Below are positions 61,551 through 64,000 of a DNA stretch of 64,000 bases, in pieces. The position numbers were made by a program, and so were the translations under genes. Positions within the stretch are counted from its first letter, which is position 1. Every line of letters begins with the position of its first letter. The notes beneath the pieces are model-generated. The model made no database searches, was not told the origin of the DNA, and saw only the letters and a program-made list of their open reading frames with translations. Source of the DNA: Torreya grandis (Eukaryota; Streptophyta; Pinopsida; Cupressales; Taxaceae); NCBI GenBank assembly GCA_037957365.1, contig JARHVA010005487.1, positions 416,001 to 480,000 of the forward strand, read 5' to 3'.

Positions 61551-62479
61551 AATGTTTCTCACTTGGGGAATATCACCTATTGAATCTAGATGCCTTTCCT
61601 ACTCCCCAAGAGTATAAAAATCATGATCAACATCCTAGATATGATTCCAACACTGGAACCATCATTCATTTTGGTCCTCCAAATTGTCAAACCAATTTTA
61701 TCTATGGGTGACTTGATCAACCACCTTCATCTTCCAATGCCTCCTCTTATATTAAACCATTCATCTCTAATTTATCTTTCTTGGATAAATTGGAGTTTTC
61801 CCAAACATACCTTCACTGATGTGCTTGTAAATGATTTGGTTTAGGATATTATGAACATGGACCACATGAGTTTATCCCATGTGAAACTCAAAATACTTGT
61901 GAATGAAATGGTCTTGGATTCATCCAACCAAAAGAGCCAATCAACCCATCTTCCATCATGATCGTTGAGGAAGAAATCATGTCCTCATGAAACCCTTATT
62001 TTTAAAAATTTGATGATCTAAATTCCATCCCTCATAACTTTTTTTTCATCAATATGATTAGTTTGGGACCCTTGACCTATCAAATAGATGGGGAAACTAG
62101 AACCATTCCTTTGACTCATCTTGAGATGGTTGAAAATGACTCTCCTACCATTAATACTATCTAGTGTCAAGATGATAATTCCCTTCTCCCTTATCTTGGT
62201 ATTAAAGATTCTTCACTTCATAAATCCTTTCCTCTTGAGACATTGACCATGTTTAATGAAGCTATAATAGACATCAACTTGGGCACTCAAGATAACCCCC
62301 ACATAAACAAAATCAACCGATCCTTAGATTCCTTAGAGCATCAAGATTTCTCTTCTTTTCTACATAATTTACTTGGTCTTACATTGATATTCTAGGAATC
62401 AACCATTCCATAGTCACCCATAACATTGTCACCAACCTCGATACTAAAACTGTTAGGAAAAATCTTTGAGGGATGCATC
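61551..62479 (+). other. E4 protease-RT linker
   Basis: Decayed coding sequence with no motif that I can name. The frame 61590-61844 is Pro/Leu/Ile-rich. Short in-frame stretches such as LNFINMISLGPLTYQIDGET (about 62030-62095) suggest the usual Tat linker. Confidence 0.45.
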
Positions 62480-63060
62480 TTTGCATTACCCTTCTTTTTA
62501 AAGAAGAGATTCAATGCCTCTTATCCATCAACTTCATCCAACCTATTTTTTATCCCTAATGGGTCAAAAATTTCATTCCTATCACTAAATCGACATGGTG
62601 ACTTTGTATTTACATGAACTTCATGATCTTGACCTTGTTTATCCAAAAGATGACTTTCCTTTTTCGAGTATTAACCAGCTTGTTAATCTAACTATCATCC
62701 ATAAGATGCTATCTATTATGGATGGATTCTCAATCTATAATAAAATCTTTATCACCCCAAAAGATCAACATAAAACCACCTTCATCACCCCATGGAGAAC
62801 CTTTTGCTATAGGTTCATGCCTTTCATCTTGAAGAACATTGGTGCAACCTATTAGCATGTCATGACCTCATCCATAAAACCATGGAGGAATATATATATA
62901 TATATATATATGACCTCATTTATAAGTATAAATTTCCTAAGGACCATCTATAAATCCTTAAAGTTATCTTCAAATGCCTTATCCACTTTCATGTTTGCCT
63001 CAACCTAAAGAAATTCATCTTTGGGTTCTTGTCAGGTAAACTTCTTGGCTTTATTATTTC
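62480..63060 (+). pseudogene. E4 reverse transcriptase with TA run at active site
   Basis: Reads FKEEIQCLLSINFIQP near 62500, then VYPKDDFPFSSINQLVNLTI, MDGFSIYNKIFITPKDQHKT, TFITPWRTFCYRFMPFILKN and IGATY, a stop (62853-62855). After a short deletion and a frame change it continues MEEY, then IYIYIYDLIYKYKFPKDHL, CLIHFHVCLNLKKFIFGFLS and GKLLGFIIS. The expected active site Tyr-x-Asp-Asp is replaced by alternating Tyr-Ile from a 20-bp TA run at 62891-62910. The stop replaces the Gln of ATYQRAM. Confidence 0.9.
62891..62910. repeat. (TA)10 microsatellite inside RT active site
   Basis: A pure TA run directly after the codons for Glu-Glu and before GACCTC (Asp-Leu). It occupies the codons of the catalytic Y-x-D-D loop. 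Confidence 0.95.
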
Positions 63061-63600
63061 TCTCCATAGAATAGAATTTGATCCCACTAAATTAAAATCA
63101 ATCCTCAACATGCCTCCTCTAACTAACCTCAAGCAACTATATAGTTTGTAGGGGAAACTTCAATCCATTCATCACTTTATCTCATAATTATCTGATAGAT
63201 GTCATCATTTTTGTCACCCCCTTAATAAGGATATCTCCTTTAATTGGAATGAATACTATCAAAATGACTTTTACTCACTCAAATAATACCTTCTTTCCCA
63301 ACCTATTCTTATCCCCCCAAAAGAGGACCAACCCTTCTACCTCTACATTTCTACCATAGACCATTCCTTAGGTGTTATGCTTACACATCATGATGATCAG
63401 CATAAAGAGTAGGCATTATACTATATAATTCAAACACTTATATATCATGAGACTCATTATACCCATACCAATAAATTATGCCTCACCTTGGTCTTTGTGG
63501 CTTCCAAACTCTATCACTACCTCCTTAACCATAAAACCTTTGTTATTATCAATATCAACCCCCTCAAGTACATACATTCTAAACCATATAAAAATTAGTG
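63061..63600 (+). pseudogene. E4 RT thumb, connection and first RNase H
   Basis: Reads HRIEFDPTKLKSILNMPPLT with NLKQLYSL, a stop, GKLQSIHHFIS (the usual LRGF--LRRFI region). It continues QPILIPPKEDQPFYLYISTI with DHSLGVMLTHHDDQHKE, a stop, ALYYIIQTLIYHETHYTHTN, LVFVASKLYHYLLNHKTFVI and INPLKYIHSKP. This is the gypsy RNase H of Tat type (Q-D--KE-A-YY-S-TL-YE--Y). The Glu following YTP is Asn here. Confidence 0.87.
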
Positions 63601-64000
63601 TATGGATAGATGGCTCATGATTTTAGTTGATTTTTATCTTATTTTCCTTCATAAAAAGTTAGTCAAATGGAAAATCATTTTTGATTAATTTGATGAAACC
63701 CCTTTAACTGATAACCAACCTTCTAACCTTGAGTTTCTTGATGAGTCCATCGCAACTATCTCTCAAGAAGACATTCCTTATCAGATGACCATTTTATTTA
63801 ATGGATCAAAGTGTCAACATGGTGGGGGTGATAGAATCATTTTTATCCCCATTAAAGGCTATCCTTTTCCCTTATCTTTCAAACCTGACTTTGATTACAC
63901 CAACATGGTTGAGTATGAGGCCCTAGTTCTAGGTCTCCAAATAGCTTTATCCTTGGGAGTTAAATCAATAAACATTTTTGATGATTCCAAACTTATGGTA
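63601..64000 (+). pseudogene. E4 Tat linker and second RNase H, cut by window edge
   Basis: The linker MDRWLMILVDFYLIFLHKKL matches AKW-M-LSEFDI-Y-x-KA. It is followed by PYQMTILFNGSKCQHGGGDR, then DFDYTNMVEYEALVLGLQIA and LSLGVKSINIFDDSKLMV. This is the additional RNase H of Tat elements: NGS replaces DGS (first catalytic Asp to Asn), EYEAL is intact and DDSKL keeps the third acid. The frame is open for roughly the last 270 bases to the window end, the best-preserved pol segment in E4. Confidence 0.88.

Larger units (their letters stand above)
54511..64000 (+). mobile_element. E4: Tat-like Ty3/gypsy element, cut by window end
   Basis: Plus-strand order: LTR beginning TGTAGACACT, primer-site-like block, gag, protease, RT, RNase H, linker, second RNase H, then end of window. 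The second RNase H and the LTR start (TGTAGACAC, as in E2) place it with the Tat lineage and near E2. Integrase and the 3' LTR are presumably beyond 64000. All domains contain stops or frameshifts. Confidence 0.9.

Overview
The window is repeat-rich, AT-rich plant nuclear DNA. I find no convincing host gene, rRNA or tRNA. Nearly all recognisable coding sequence is decayed Ty3/gypsy LTR-retrotransposon gag/pol, full of stops and frameshifts. Three features point to intergenic DNA of a large plant genome: a chromodomain-bearing chromovirus, Tat-type elements with a second (archaeal-like) RNase H, and nested insertions. A gymnosperm such as a conifer is a reasonable guess, but that is inference and no gene proves it.

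Layout. 1-4.6 kb: AT-rich DNA with long (TG)n, (CA)n and (TA)n microsatellites and a 342-bp-offset duplication. 4.6-16.0 kb: no recognisable gene; the word GGCCTAAT recurs between about 6 and 12 kb. 16.0-21.0 kb: element E0, minus strand, with integrase, RNase H, reverse transcriptase (RT), protease and a gag zinc knuckle. 21.0-54.0 kb: element E1, minus strand, with LTRs of about 4.2 kb. Its 5' LTR (49.86-54.04 kb) is intact and its short interior (46.3-49.9 kb) holds gag and protease but no visible polymerase. Its 3' LTR is split into three pieces by two later insertions: E2 (21.75-37.36 kb, minus strand, Tat-like, LTRs about 1.05 kb) and E3 (37.63-43.05 kb, plus strand, chromovirus with an iMet-type primer site and a TCATT target duplication). 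54.5-64.0 kb: E4, plus strand, Tat-like, running off the window inside its second RNase H.

The intact 5' LTR of E1 acts as an in-window empty site for both nested insertions, so order can be read directly: E1 is older than E2 and E3. E1, E2 and E4 share an 18-nt primer-site-like block just inside the LTR. E2 and E4 share an LTR start (TGTAGACAC) and a peculiar 20-bp palindromic minisatellite. The 3' untranslated region of E2 carries a hairpin-forming repeat with irregular spacers that superficially resembles a CRISPR array. Many pol stops sit at conserved glutamine codons, as expected from cytosine deamination in methylated, silenced DNA. None of the elements is likely to be autonomous now.
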